DNA of 64,000 bases from Cytophagaceae bacterium. GTDB lineage: Bacteria; Bacteroidota; Bacteroidia; Flavobacteriales; Flavobacteriaceae. The notes beneath the pieces were generated by a model. The model saw only the letters and a list, made by a program, of their open reading frames with translations. It ran no database searches and was not told where the DNA came from. This document shows, piece after piece, positions 1 through 8,266 of this stretch. Location: the NCBI GenBank assembly GCA_002710685.1, contig PALD01000069.1, forward strand, positions 1 to 64,000. The letters are read 5' to 3'. A program made the position numbers and the translations under genes. Position 1 is the stretch's first letter. Each line of letters begins with the position of its first letter.

Positions 1-68
1 AGTTCGTCCAGAATCTTCAGTTTGAAAGGTTCTGAATACCGTCTGATCACTTTGTCGTTTTTGTACAT
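1..68 (-). CDS. IS3-family transposase OrfA, N-terminal fragment
   Basis: Twenty-two codons are visible from the ATG at 68 to the window edge, beginning MYKNDKVIRRYSEPFKLKIL. This is the typical start of the helix-turn-helix OrfA (transposase_8 type) of IS3 elements in Flavobacteriia, which recognises the IS ends before OrfB catalyses transposition. The start lies 40 bp inside the inverted repeat, as expected. The rest of the gene is beyond the left edge, so whether the element is intact cannot be told. Confidence 0.7.
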   Translation of the reverse strand, partial: MYKNDKVIRRYSEPFKLKILDE

Positions 69-107
69 AATTGTAAGAATTATGTAGCCTTTATTCAGGA
101 CGGGTCA
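1..107 (-). mobile_element. End of an IS3-family insertion sequence, cut by the window edge
   Basis: Read on the minus strand, the element starts at 107 with TGACCCGTCCTGAATAAAGG, a TG-starting terminal inverted repeat as in IS3/IS150-type elements. It is followed 40 bp in by an ATG opening a transposase reading frame. To the right of 107 the sequence becomes cas1 without a break (CAA ATC ACC ATC ACC AAC), so the element is inserted in cas1. The other end and any target duplication lie outside the window. Confidence 0.75.
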
Positions 108-866
108 CCCCAAATCACCATCACCAACGGATTGCTGATGAAATTGGTACAAAACAAAACTGCCGTGGTTACCTGTGACAAACAGCATTTGCCATGCTCG
201 TTCTTGCAACCCCTGGTAGGTCATAGCGAACAAACTGAACGCATCAAGCACCAACTCAATGCCAGCCTGCCACTCAAAAAAAACTTATGGCAGCAAACCA
301 TTCAGGCGAAGATTAGCAACCAGGCGGCGCATTTGCGTTTTCACCGTAAAAACAGCCTAAAACTGGAACGTTGGGCAAACGAGGTACGTAGCGGGGATAC
401 GATGAACCATGAGGCCATTGCGGCAGCCTATTATTTTCAAAACCTATTTAATGAAGTGGAAGGATTTAGCCGCAATCAAAAAGGCGTGCCGCCCAATAAT
501 TTACTGAACTATGGTTATGCCATTTTAAGGGCGGTGACCGCACGCGCCCTGGTAAGCAGTGGCATGTTACCCTCGGTAGGCATATATCATAAAAATAAAT
601 ACAACGCCTTTTGTTTGGCAGATGATGTCATGGAACCCTATCGGCCTTTTGTGGATACCCTAGTATATGAGATGGTACGAAGCGGCGAGGAAATTAAAGA
701 ATTGAACAGAGATTTAAAAGCTGTTTTATTGACCATTCCTGCCCTGGATGTGGAGATAGATGGCAAGCAAAGTCCGCTGATGGTGGCCATGAGCCGAACT
801 ACAAACAGTTTGTACGAATGTTTTGAAGGGAGTAGCCGAAAAGTGTTGTATCCTGAGTTCATATAG
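108..866 (+). pseudogene. cas1: cas1 (type II), 5' end replaced by an IS element
   Basis: Cas1 is the integrase of the Cas1-Cas2 spacer-acquisition complex. The open frame from 108 reads PQITITNGLLMKLVQ and runs to a TAG at 864-866, about 252 codons. Type II Cas1 is normally near 300 residues, and the QITITNG strand normally lies about 55-60 residues in, so the N-terminal beta domain is lost to the IS at 1-107. The catalytic alpha domain is preserved, including the GIYHKNKYNAFCLADDVMEPYRP stretch with the metal-binding His and acidic residues. In-frame codons to the left reach a stop at 33-35 inside the IS. A TTG at 132 could restart translation, but the product would still lack the N-terminal domain. 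Adaptation by this copy is probably dead. Confidence 0.85.
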
Positions 867-867
867 T

Positions 868-905
868 ACATCTCGATACGTCCGCTTAGAGCGGACACTC
901 GATGT
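868..905. repeat. Palindromic hairpin between cas1 and cas2
   Basis: Nested inverted repeat: ACATC (868-872) pairs with GATGT (901-905), and GTCCGCT (880-886) pairs with AGCGGAC (90-96 of the same hundred) across a 3-nt loop. It resembles dispersed intergenic palindromes (REP-like) common in flavobacterial genomes. It fills the short gap between cas1 and cas2. Confidence 0.6.
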
Positions 906-907
906 GA

Positions 908-1264
<357 letters not shown>

Positions 1265-1282
1265 GTAAAGATTTAAGTGGTC

Positions 1283-1303
1283 ATGCTGAATTTAATTCAG
1301 CAT
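1283..1303. repeat. Perfect 21-bp palindrome after cas2
   Basis: ATGCTGAATT, a single T, then AATTCAGCAT form a perfect 10-bp stem 18 bp after the cas2 stop. No T-run follows directly, so it looks more like a dispersed palindromic repeat than an intrinsic terminator, although it could protect the 3' end of the cas mRNA. Confidence 0.5.
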
Positions 1304-1395
1304 CCCATTACAGGGTGACAGAATAAAAAATATGATAGCTCCCACAATTAACACCTATTTATATCGTCCATTTTTTTATTTCCAATATATGGTAT

Positions 1396-1434
1396 AAAAA
1401 ACAGGATACCAGTGATTTATGTCAGGTATCCTGT
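1396..1434 (-). terminator. Intrinsic terminator for leftward array transcription
   Basis: On the minus strand ACAGGATACC (1434-1425) pairs perfectly with GGTATCCTGT (1410-1401) across a 14-nt loop and is followed at once by TTTTT. The right arm of the DNA palindrome uses the first five bases of repeat 1 (CCTGT). This is the layout of a terminator that would stop a CRISPR transcript coming from the array before it runs into cas2 antisense. Confidence 0.55.
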
Positions 1435-4400
1435 GAATCATCTACTAAAGTAGTATTCTGAAAGCAATTCACAACATTGTGTATGGCAGTGATAACCGCT
1501 TAGGTCCTGTGAATCATCTACTAAAGTAGTATTCTGAAAGCAATTCACAACTATTGGATTTGCCGTATTTTTGAACAGGTACCTGTGAATCATCTACTAA
1601 AGTAGTATTCTGAAAGCAATTCACAACCCATTAAGGCGTTACCATGCGGTGCGAGTTCCTGTGAATCATCTACTAAAGTAGTATTCTGAAAGCAATTCAC
1701 AACTATTGAACCTTGAGAAAGGGGACGGGGCATCCTGTGAATCATCTACTAAAGTAGTATTCTGAAAGCAATTCACAACTTTTAAAGGGATAAGGCCAAG
1801 GCTTGAGCCCCTGTGAATCATCTACTAAAGTAGTATTCTGAAAGCAATTCACAACTTGGTAGGATTAATCCTAAAGGGAAGGTTACCTGTGAATCATCTA
1901 CTAAAGTAGTATTCTGAAAGCAATTCACAACTCTAGCGTAAGATTCATCGAAAGATTTTTGCCTGTGAATCATCTACTAAAGTAGTATTCTGAAAGCAAT
2001 TCACAACCAGCTTTAACTTGCCGTTATTGCCCTCAACCCTGTGAATCATCTACTAAAGTAGTATTCTGAAAGCAATTCACAACGCCCGTGTTTTCGTCAC
2101 TGGCCAAGGTTTTCCTGTGAATCATCTACTAAAGTAGTATTCTGAAAGCAATTCACAACAAAGTGAGCACCCATGAAACACCAATACCTCCTGTGAATCA
2201 TCTACTAAAGTAGTATTCTGAAAGCAATTCACAACCCACATGGCAGGATATATGGCATGTGGCGCCCTGTGAATCATCTACTAAAGTAGTATTCTGAAAG
2301 CAATTCACAACAATCTGAGCATCCGCCCACTCCAGGTACTCCCTGTGAATCATCTACTAAAGTAGTATTCTGAAAGCAATTCACAACTGTCTATATTCAA
2401 TCAAATACAGGCCAAACCTGTGAATCATCTACTAAAGTAGTATTCTGAAAGCAATTCACAACTTCAATGGGTATGGGAGCTGGTCTTACTTCCCTGTGAA
2501 TCATCTACTAAAGTAGTATTCTGAAAGCAATTCACAACGGCATCATCGCCCGTATCATTATGCAATGACCTGTGAATCATCTACTAAAGTAGTATTCTGA
2601 AAGCAATTCACAACTAGGGAAGTATTTGCCACAGCCTTCACATACCTGTGAATCATCTACTAAAGTAGTATTCTGAAAGCAATTCACAACTCTCAATGCC
2701 TTTTTCCCGTTTCCACTTGGCCTGTGAATCATCTACTAAAGTAGTATTCTGAAAGCAATTCACAACACAGCCGTCACTACGAATGCTAGTAGTGACCTGT
2801 GAATCATCTACTAAAGTAGTATTCTGAAAGCAATTCACAACCAAAATCACTCGCCCAGATGGGCATTAACTCCTGTGAATCATCTACTAAAGTAGTATTC
2901 TGAAAGCAATTCACAACTAGTTCCAGCTGCATTTCTAGCTGCCCATTCCTGTGAATCATCTACTAAAGTAGTATTCTGAAAGCAATTCACAACTGCAAAG
3001 AGCCCTTAACCTGATGAATCGCACCTGTGAATCATCTACTAAAGTAGTATTCTGAAAGCAATTCACAACTATTACAGATAGTGAAGCTTATGATTTCTAC
3101 CTGTGAATCATCTACTAAAGTAGTATTCTGAAAGCAATTCACAACACTGCGTATGACAGTGATAACCGCTTAGGTCCTGTGAATCATCTACTAAAGTAGT
3201 ATTCTGAAAGCAATTCACAACCTTCGGTTACAGTAATTTTTACTAACACCACCTGTGAATCATCTACTAAAGTAGTATTCTGAAAGCAATTCACAACTGA
3301 GAAACTGCCATTAAAGAAACTGCCCATCCTGTGAATCATCTACTAAAGTAGTATTCTGAAAGCAATTCACAACAGCATGAATTGCAGGGGATCTTCATTG
3401 ATCCCTGTGAATCATCTACTAAAGTAGTATTCTGAAAGCAATTCACAACAATAGCGGTTTGCTCCAGGCCAGCACGTCCCCTGTGAATCATCTACTAAAG
3501 TAGTATTCTGAAAGCAATTCACAACGCAAGGAGCTGTACTATGCCATAGAGAAAACCTGTGAATCATCTACTAAAGTAGTATTCTGAAAGCAATTCACAA
3601 CGTGTCGTTAAAAAGGAATGAAAAACCTTTTCCTGTGAATCATCTACTAAAGTAGTATTCTGAAAGCAATTCACAACTATCTCTTCGATGGGGAGCGTTG
3701 ACGGCACCCTGTGAATCATCTACTAAAGTAGTATTCTGAAAGCAATTCACAACTATTGATACGCCCGTATGCCAGAGCACCGTCCTGTGAATCATCTACT
3801 AAAGTAGTATTCTGAAAGCAATTCACAACGCAATTGAAGATTTGGGGATTACCATAAAACCTGTGAATCATCTACTAAAGTAGTATTCTGAAAGCAATTC
3901 ACAACGTATGATAACGGTATTCAAGGTTAGCGAACCCTGTGAATCATCTACTAAAGTAGTATTTTGAAAGCAATTCACAACAAGGAAGCAGTTAGCAATG
4001 AATACTTTGAACCTGTGAATCATCTACTAAAGTAGTATTCTGAAAGCAATTCACAACAGTGGGCCTTTGCAATATTTAATACCATTCCCTGTGAATCATC
4101 TACTAAAGTAGTATTCTGAAAGCAATTCACAACACTAGAACCAAAATTTTCCGTATCGACTGCCTGTGAATCATCTACTAAAGTAGTATTCTGAAAGCAA
4201 TTCACAACTAATGCTTGCTTATTTCTGTACCGTGGGTACCTGTGAATCATCTACTAAAGTAGTATTCTGAAAGCAATTCACAACTTCAAAGATGGAAAAC
4301 ATGAACACGAGTACCTGTGAATCATCTACTAAAGTAGTATTCTGAAAGCAATTCACAACTTCAGGGGTGAAACCTTTTTGCATCAGCTCCCTGTGAATCA

Positions 4401-4499
4401 TCTACTAAAGTAGTATTCTGAAAGCAATTCACAACTATTTCGTCACGCTCTTGCTCCGTTTGCTCCCTGTGAATCATCTACTAAAGTAGTATTCTGAAA
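1430..4499 (-). CRISPR. Type II-C CRISPR array, 40 full repeats plus one truncated, 40 spacers
   Basis: The repeat is 46 bp, on the plus strand starting CCTGTGAATCATCTACTAAA and ending TGAAAGCAATTCACAAC, with an inner palindrome CTACTAAAGTAG. Starts run from 1430 at a 76-bp period (four steps of 75). Spacers are 30 bp, but spacers 13, 18, 36 and 38 are 29 bp. All repeats are identical except repeat 34 (3936), which has T for C near 3973, and the last (4466-4499), which keeps only its first 34 bp. The polarity of known II-C repeats (GTTGTG...GCTTTC first) and the terminator at 1396-1434 point to transcription on the minus strand. Repeat decay at the right end suggests the oldest spacers are there and that acquisition took place next to cas2. 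Spacers 1 and 23 are near-identical. Confidence 0.98.
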
Positions 4500-5222
4500 C
4501 CTCTTTAAAAAACCTTTGATCAAGAAATTCTCACGGCTTGTTGCCTATACCAGCGAGAATTCATGTCCAAACCTCAAGGTGCAGCGCAGTTAAAGCAATT
4601 TACAACAAAGGATTAATGAGCGCACTGAAACTGTCTGTGAATCATCTATTATGGTGTTATTGGGCAAGAGGAATATGCTTGGTATGCTTTGCCTGGGCTC
4701 AGCGTACGGCTTGTGGTTTCTTTTTACATGTGGCCTATTTGGGTTTTGGCTTTGCTCATGGGGTGGTGGTCTTTTCGCTTTAAGCGAGATAAAATATGGG
4801 AGATAAGCGGGTGCAAGCAAGCTGTAGATAAGATGTGCGGGCGCACTTTATCATAATAAAGGCACAAAATAACTGTTTTACAATAAATTAAGACTACCTT
4901 TGACGCATTATAGTGAAAGGCAAAACAGTATAGTGGACGTTCTTTCGCGCTTTTACGGAAACAACAATAGATCATGTTGTCTTAAAAATCCGGGAATCAC
5001 AAGGTAAGTGGTCGTATTATTTTTTAGGATTGTTCTTCACTCTTTTACGGTAGTCTTCTTTCTTTTTCTTCTTTTTCTCTCTTCTTGAGATAATGTCTTT
5101 GACCTTATGGCTCCATTGCCACGGTTATCGTTGATTTTCAGAAAAAATGGATTATCAATACTATTATTATGAATTTAATTACAAGAATCAAGGACATATT
5201 TGTCCCAGTAAAAATCAGTACT
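4500..5222. other. Gene-poor stretch right of the array, with decayed repeat pieces
   Basis: I see no convincing protein gene; the open frames here are short and have no family signature. It holds the missing right half of a repeat (4592-4606), a degraded left half (4634-4664), an AT-rich stretch, a TTTTCGCTTTAAGCGAGA palindrome at 4772-4789, and the upstream region of the cold-shock gene. On the minus strand about 5020-5115 a frame reads VKDIISRREKKKKKKEDYRK and ends in a stop, but it has no start codon. It may be the tail of a lost gene. Confidence 0.5.
4566..4665 (+). ncRNA. Candidate tracrRNA or decayed repeat unit
   Basis: AAAGCAATTTACAAC (4592-4606) is complementary to the first 15 nt of the crRNA repeat, with one G-U wobble and no mismatch. 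It is followed by AAAGGATTAAT, which resembles the AAGGATTAT nexus start of Bacteroidota II-C tracrRNAs as I remember them. At 4634 a degraded repeat start follows (TCTGTGAATCATCTA). The sequence therefore fits a tracrRNA transcribed rightward, divergent from the array, and it also fits an eroded last repeat unit. I found no clear promoter or terminator, so the extent is a guess. Confidence 0.35.
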
Positions 5223-5414
5223 ATGAAAAAAGGAACCGTTAAATTTTTCAACAATACCAAAGGCTTTGGCTTTATCCAGTCTAATGAGACCAGCGAAGAG
5301 ATATTTGTTCACTCCAGTGGATTGATTGACGATGTAAGGGAAAATGATGAGGTGGAATATGAAACCACTCCCGGTAAAAAGGGATTGAATGCCATCAATG
5401 TGCGACTGGCCTAA
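5223..5414 (+). CDS. Cold-shock domain protein (CspA family)
   Basis: A 63-residue single-domain RNA/DNA chaperone with a five-stranded OB fold. RNP1 is seen as KGFGFIQ and RNP2 as EIFVHSSGL, after the typical opening MKKGTVKFFNNTKGFGFI. Such proteins melt mRNA secondary structure and often antiterminate transcription. The frame stays open upstream to an ATG at 5169, which would add 18 residues with no family match. I chose 5223 because it gives the standard length and N terminus. A strong terminator follows at once, so the gene is monocistronic. Confidence 0.9.
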   Translation: MKKGTVKFFNNTKGFGFIQSNETSEEIFVHSSGLIDDVRENDEVEYETTPGKKGLNAINVRLA

Positions 5415-5438
5415 AAGACCGGTTTGTTTACAGTATAA

Positions 5439-5466
5439 GGGCCATCGAGAGATGGCCCTTTTTTTA
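5439..5466 (+). terminator. Intrinsic terminator of the cold-shock gene
   Basis: GGGCCATC (5439-5446), loop GAGA, GATGGCCC (5451-5458), then a run of seven T. A perfect 8-bp GC-rich stem starting 24 bp after the stop codon. Confidence 0.9.
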
Positions 5467-5816
5467 TTTTATGGCTTTCGCCAAAATATTAACGTGCTGT
5501 TTTAAATAGGGAAGCCTGTGAAATGTCATGGAGTGTGCCCTCCTGAAAGCCATATTATGTATTTGCGCCCCGGCTTTGCTCAGCGGGCGGCTCCTGCATT
5601 TTTTATGTATGTAATTTTAATGAAGGCCTGGTTTTATTGCTCGTCTTTACACTTTACATGCAATACAATTTTAAGGTGTACAAGGTTGCAAGGCTGTTGC
5701 AAGATGGCCTTTCTAAATATCAATACGGGCATTGCAGGGACTTTATAGTATATCGTATTATGAAAAAGAAATAGGATATTTACACGGTTATAATTGCACT
5801 TTTTACATTTTAAGGC
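5467..5816. other. Intergenic stretch with a CRISPR-repeat-like relic
   Basis: No gene is supported. At 5473-5486 lies an exact copy of the recurring 14-mer GGCTTTCGCCAAAA. From 5515 a 46-bp segment matches the CRISPR repeat in phase at both ends (CCTGTGAA and CTGAAAGC) but not in the middle, and a GC-rich segment with GCTCAGCG follows 63 bp after its start. The final 80 bp are AT-rich and probably carry the promoter of the XRE regulator. Confidence 0.45.
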
Positions 5817-6398
5817 ATGGAAGATTATATTATAGGAATAGGAAAGAGAATTCGTGAGATAAGGAAGGAAAAAAACCTCACCATCAACACGGTTGCTACT
5901 GATGCTGAAGTAAGTAACGGCCTTATATCACGGGTGGAGAATGGCCGTACCATACCCTCATTGCCCGTACTTCTCAATATAATTAATGCGCTTGAGGTAG
6001 AGGTTGCCACTTTTTTCAATAGCTTGCCAGCCTCTGGCAAGGTTCCCTTTGTGGTATCTCGTGCTGCCGAAAACAGTGTCATAGAAAAGGAAATCGAGGC
6101 AAAGGGCCTTGAGTACAAATATATCTTTGGCAAATCACTATCTTCAATTGCTTTTGAGGCCGTGCTCCTTGAGATACAGCCCGGCTCTCAACGTGATAAA
6201 GTGGAAACCGATGCCTATGAATTTAAATACATGCTAAGTGGGCAATGTGTGTATGTCATAGGTGATGAAGAAGTCACCCTCTATGAAGGCGACTCGATTT
6301 TCTTTGATGGCCGTATTCCCCATGTTCCCGAAAACCGGGGAACACAACCCACAAAAATGCTGGTGCTTTATTTTTTTATAAAGAATGCTGAAGGATAG
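5817..6398 (+). CDS. XRE-cupin transcriptional regulator
   Basis: A 193-residue two-domain regulator. Residues about 8-63 form an XRE/lambda-repressor helix-turn-helix (IGKRIREIRKEKNLTINTVA, then SNGLISRVENGRTIPSL). Residues about 110-188 form a small cupin sensor (IQPGSQRD, then GDSIFFDGRIPHVPENRG). Regulators of this build (PuuR and MmsR-like) commonly sense small amines, polyamines or related metabolites and control the neighbouring catabolic genes. Its 3' end faces the 3' end of the leftward phosphonate-type gene set (24-bp gap), so it is the obvious candidate regulator of that locus. The ligand is unknown. Confidence 0.85.
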   Translation: MEDYIIGIGKRIREIRKEKNLTINTVATDAEVSNGLISRVENGRTIPSLPVLLNIINALEVEVATFFNSLPASGKVPFVVSRAAENSVIEKEIEAKGLEYKYIFGKSLSSIAFEAVLLEIQPGSQRDKVETDAYEFKYMLSGQCVYVIGDEEVTLYEGDSIFFDGRIPHVPENRGTQPTKMLVLYFFIKNAEG

Positions 6399-6422
6399 GG
6401 TAACGCTTTCGCGAAATTATCG

Positions 6423-7106
6423 TTATTTCAATATATACGATTCAAGGTCAGTAAGTTTATCCAGGATAAGGTCTGGTTGTGCGAGAGCCAGTTGGGCACG
6501 GTCTTGGGCGCCGCTAAGTACGGCAACCGTAAGGCCACAACATGCATTTTTGCCTTCTTCAATATCAATTTCTGAATCTCCCGCCTTTACGACCTGTTTT
6601 GCGTCAGTAATGTTGAATTTTTTCATGGCCAGCTCTATCATTTCTGGATGAGGACGCCCTCGTTCAACATCGTCTGCAGTGATTAAAGCATCAATATCGC
6701 GGCCTACTTGCCAGTCTAGTTTATCGAGTAGTTTATTTGCCGTTTTTGCATCATAACCCGTATTGAGCACCACGCGGATGCCATTGTGCCTTAGCGTGGA
6801 GAAGAAGGTATCCATTTTGGCGAAAGCCTTAATGGGAAATTTATCATAGGCAGCTTCTAGCTCTACCTTAAAATTGGCAAACGCCTCATCTGCCAATTGT
6901 CCACTGTTTTTTGCATCTGTACAATTTGTGAGAACATCTGTGATGGCCTTGTGTTTTTCTTTTCCGGCCCCGTGGAAGAGCACTTCCTCAAGCGAGACAT
7001 CAAACCCCAGGCCATTGATGCATTTTTGCACCGTCTTATACACTAGGTTATCTTCATTTACAGTGGTTCCCGCCATATCAAAGACGGCCAGTTTAATAGT
7101 ATTCAT
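6423..7106 (-). CDS. PhnX-like phosphonatase family HAD hydrolase
   Basis: A 227-residue HAD-superfamily enzyme close to phosphonoacetaldehyde hydrolase, which splits the C-P bond of phosphonoacetaldehyde into acetaldehyde and phosphate (TIGR03351 type). Motif I is FDMAGTTV with the nucleophile Asp10, and motif III/IV acidic residues are in KAGDSEIDIEEGKNA. In the cap region Lys49 of GAGKEKH lines up by eye with the Schiff-base lysine of PhnX (GLLKIDH), which would support true phosphonatase chemistry; this alignment needs checking. It is the last gene of the leftward set, 5 bp after the FAD oxidoreductase, which in this family pairing is thought to supply its substrate. Confidence 0.85.
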   Translation of the reverse strand: MNTIKLAVFDMAGTTVNEDNLVYKTVQKCINGLGFDVSLEEVLFHGAGKEKHKAITDVLTNCTDAKNSGQLADEAFANFKVELEAAYDKFPIKAFAKMDTFFSTLRHNGIRVVLNTGYDAKTANKLLDKLDWQVGRDIDALITADDVERGRPHPEMIELAMKKFNITDAKQVVKAGDSEIDIEEGKNACCGLTVAVLSGAQDRAQLALAQPDLILDKLTDLESYILK

Positions 7107-7111
7107 AAAAA

Positions 7112-8266
7112 TTATTTAAGTAATCTTGTAATATTTTCTTTAGAAAAACCCGCGCTTCCCGTCATGCCCTTGCCACCTATACCGGTTATGATGTGTATAT
7201 CTTTGTCAATGGTTTTTTGAAAGATGTCACTGTTCTTGCACTGGGCGTATATACCGTACCAGCGGTCCTGGATTTCATACGTGGGTAGGTCTATTATTTT
7301 TTTTGCTTCGGCAATCATAAAGTTGTCAATATCCATGTTGAGCTCATAATCCAGGCTGTCAGCATCTTTTGCATCTGCATACTCATGAGAATCCCCCAGG
7401 ATTACAGAGCCGTCAACGGCCTGCTTAAAGAGGATGTGCACACTCCATTTTTTTTGTTGGCTTTGTGGGTCTTCTTTTGCCTTGATTTCTTTAAATGAGG
7501 GGCACTCGTAAAAAGCCTCGTACCTGCGGATTGACCAACCTGTGAGAATTGACCCAGGAAGCCTGTATCCTGCTTGTGGCCGGGTTCTCAACATTTGTAG
7601 TTTTGAGATTTCAAGGTCGCTCTGCGCAAAATAACCGGGATATAGCGTCTTAAAATCACTACCGTTACAGATGATTACCTTGGTGGCGACATGTTTTACC
7701 TGGTCTGCGGTGACGACTTCAACACCGGTGGGGGTTTTCTCGGTATGAATGGCCTTTGTGTTGTATAGCACCGTTAACCCTTTATTCTCAATAAGGTATT
7801 GCTGCAGCTTATGGATCATGGTGCGCGGCTCTACCGTGATTTCATCAGGAAAGAAAAGCCCCGCTTGAATATAATCTTGGCGCAAGCCGGGATATTTATC
7901 CAGGCATTGCTTTTTAGTAAGAAGAGTTGAGGTGTAGTCGTTATGCCTGTTGATTGTGTGCAATTCTTCAATCAACCGTACTTCATCTTCATTAGAAGCT
8001 AGATATACTGAGCCATTTTGCCTCACCGTGATGTCAAACTGTTGCTGGATGGCCTTGTACAAGCGGAGGCTCTCTCGACCATAATTTTGCCATTTTGTGT
8101 TCATCCCAGAGGGGACCACCTGTCCAAAATTTCTTGTCGTGGCACTTTGGGGTTTGAGGTCCTGCTCCAGCAACAAGACCTTGAGGCCAGCACTGATTGC
8201 ATGATACGCATGAAAACTGCCCAAGATGCCACCACCTATGACGATAAGATCAAATTTTTTGCTCAT
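7112..8266 (-). CDS. FAD-dependent oxidoreductase, phosphonate-associated (TIGR03364 type)
   Basis: A 384-residue DAO-family flavoenzyme. The N-terminal dinucleotide-binding motif is FDLIVIGGGILGSFHAYHA (GxGxxG variant), followed by LLLEQDLKPQSATTRNFGQV. The C-terminal FAD contact is the TGIGGKGMTGS loop. Proteins of this clade sit next to TIGR03351 HAD hydrolases. From memory, characterised members oxidatively deaminate aminoethylphosphonate or its N-methyl form to phosphonoacetaldehyde, making hydrogen peroxide. That fits the PhnX-like gene 5 bp downstream. Its start overlaps the end of the DUF5690 gene by 17 bp, so the two are probably translationally coupled. The substrate is inferred, not shown. 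Confidence 0.85.
   Translation of the reverse strand: MSKKFDLIVIGGGILGSFHAYHAISAGLKVLLLEQDLKPQSATTRNFGQVVPSGMNTKWQNYGRESLRLYKAIQQQFDITVRQNGSVYLASNEDEVRLIEELHTINRHNDYTSTLLTKKQCLDKYPGLRQDYIQAGLFFPDEITVEPRTMIHKLQQYLIENKGLTVLYNTKAIHTEKTPTGVEVVTADQVKHVATKVIICNGSDFKTLYPGYFAQSDLEISKLQMLRTRPQAGYRLPGSILTGWSIRRYEAFYECPSFKEIKAKEDPQSQQKKWSVHILFKQAVDGSVILGDSHEYADAKDADSLDYELNMDIDNFMIAEAKKIIDLPTYEIQDRWYGIYAQCKNSDIFQKTIDKDIHIITGIGGKGMTGSAGFSKENITRLLK

Noticed and set aside
1283-1303. Palindrome after cas2 as an intrinsic terminator
   Set aside because: No T-run follows on either strand; listed as a repeat instead.
2653-4401. Open frames on the minus strand in the CRISPR array with repeated VVNCFQNTTLVDDSQ
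   Set aside because: They are translations of the 46-bp repeat and spacers, not genes.
4538-4975. Three overlapping short frames right of the array
   Set aside because: No family features, unlikely composition, and they cross the decayed repeat pieces.
5020-5115. Minus-strand frame with a lysine-rich tail (RREKKKKKKEDYRKR)
   Set aside because: It has a stop upstream and no start codon; at best a gene remnant, so mentioned only in the gap entry.
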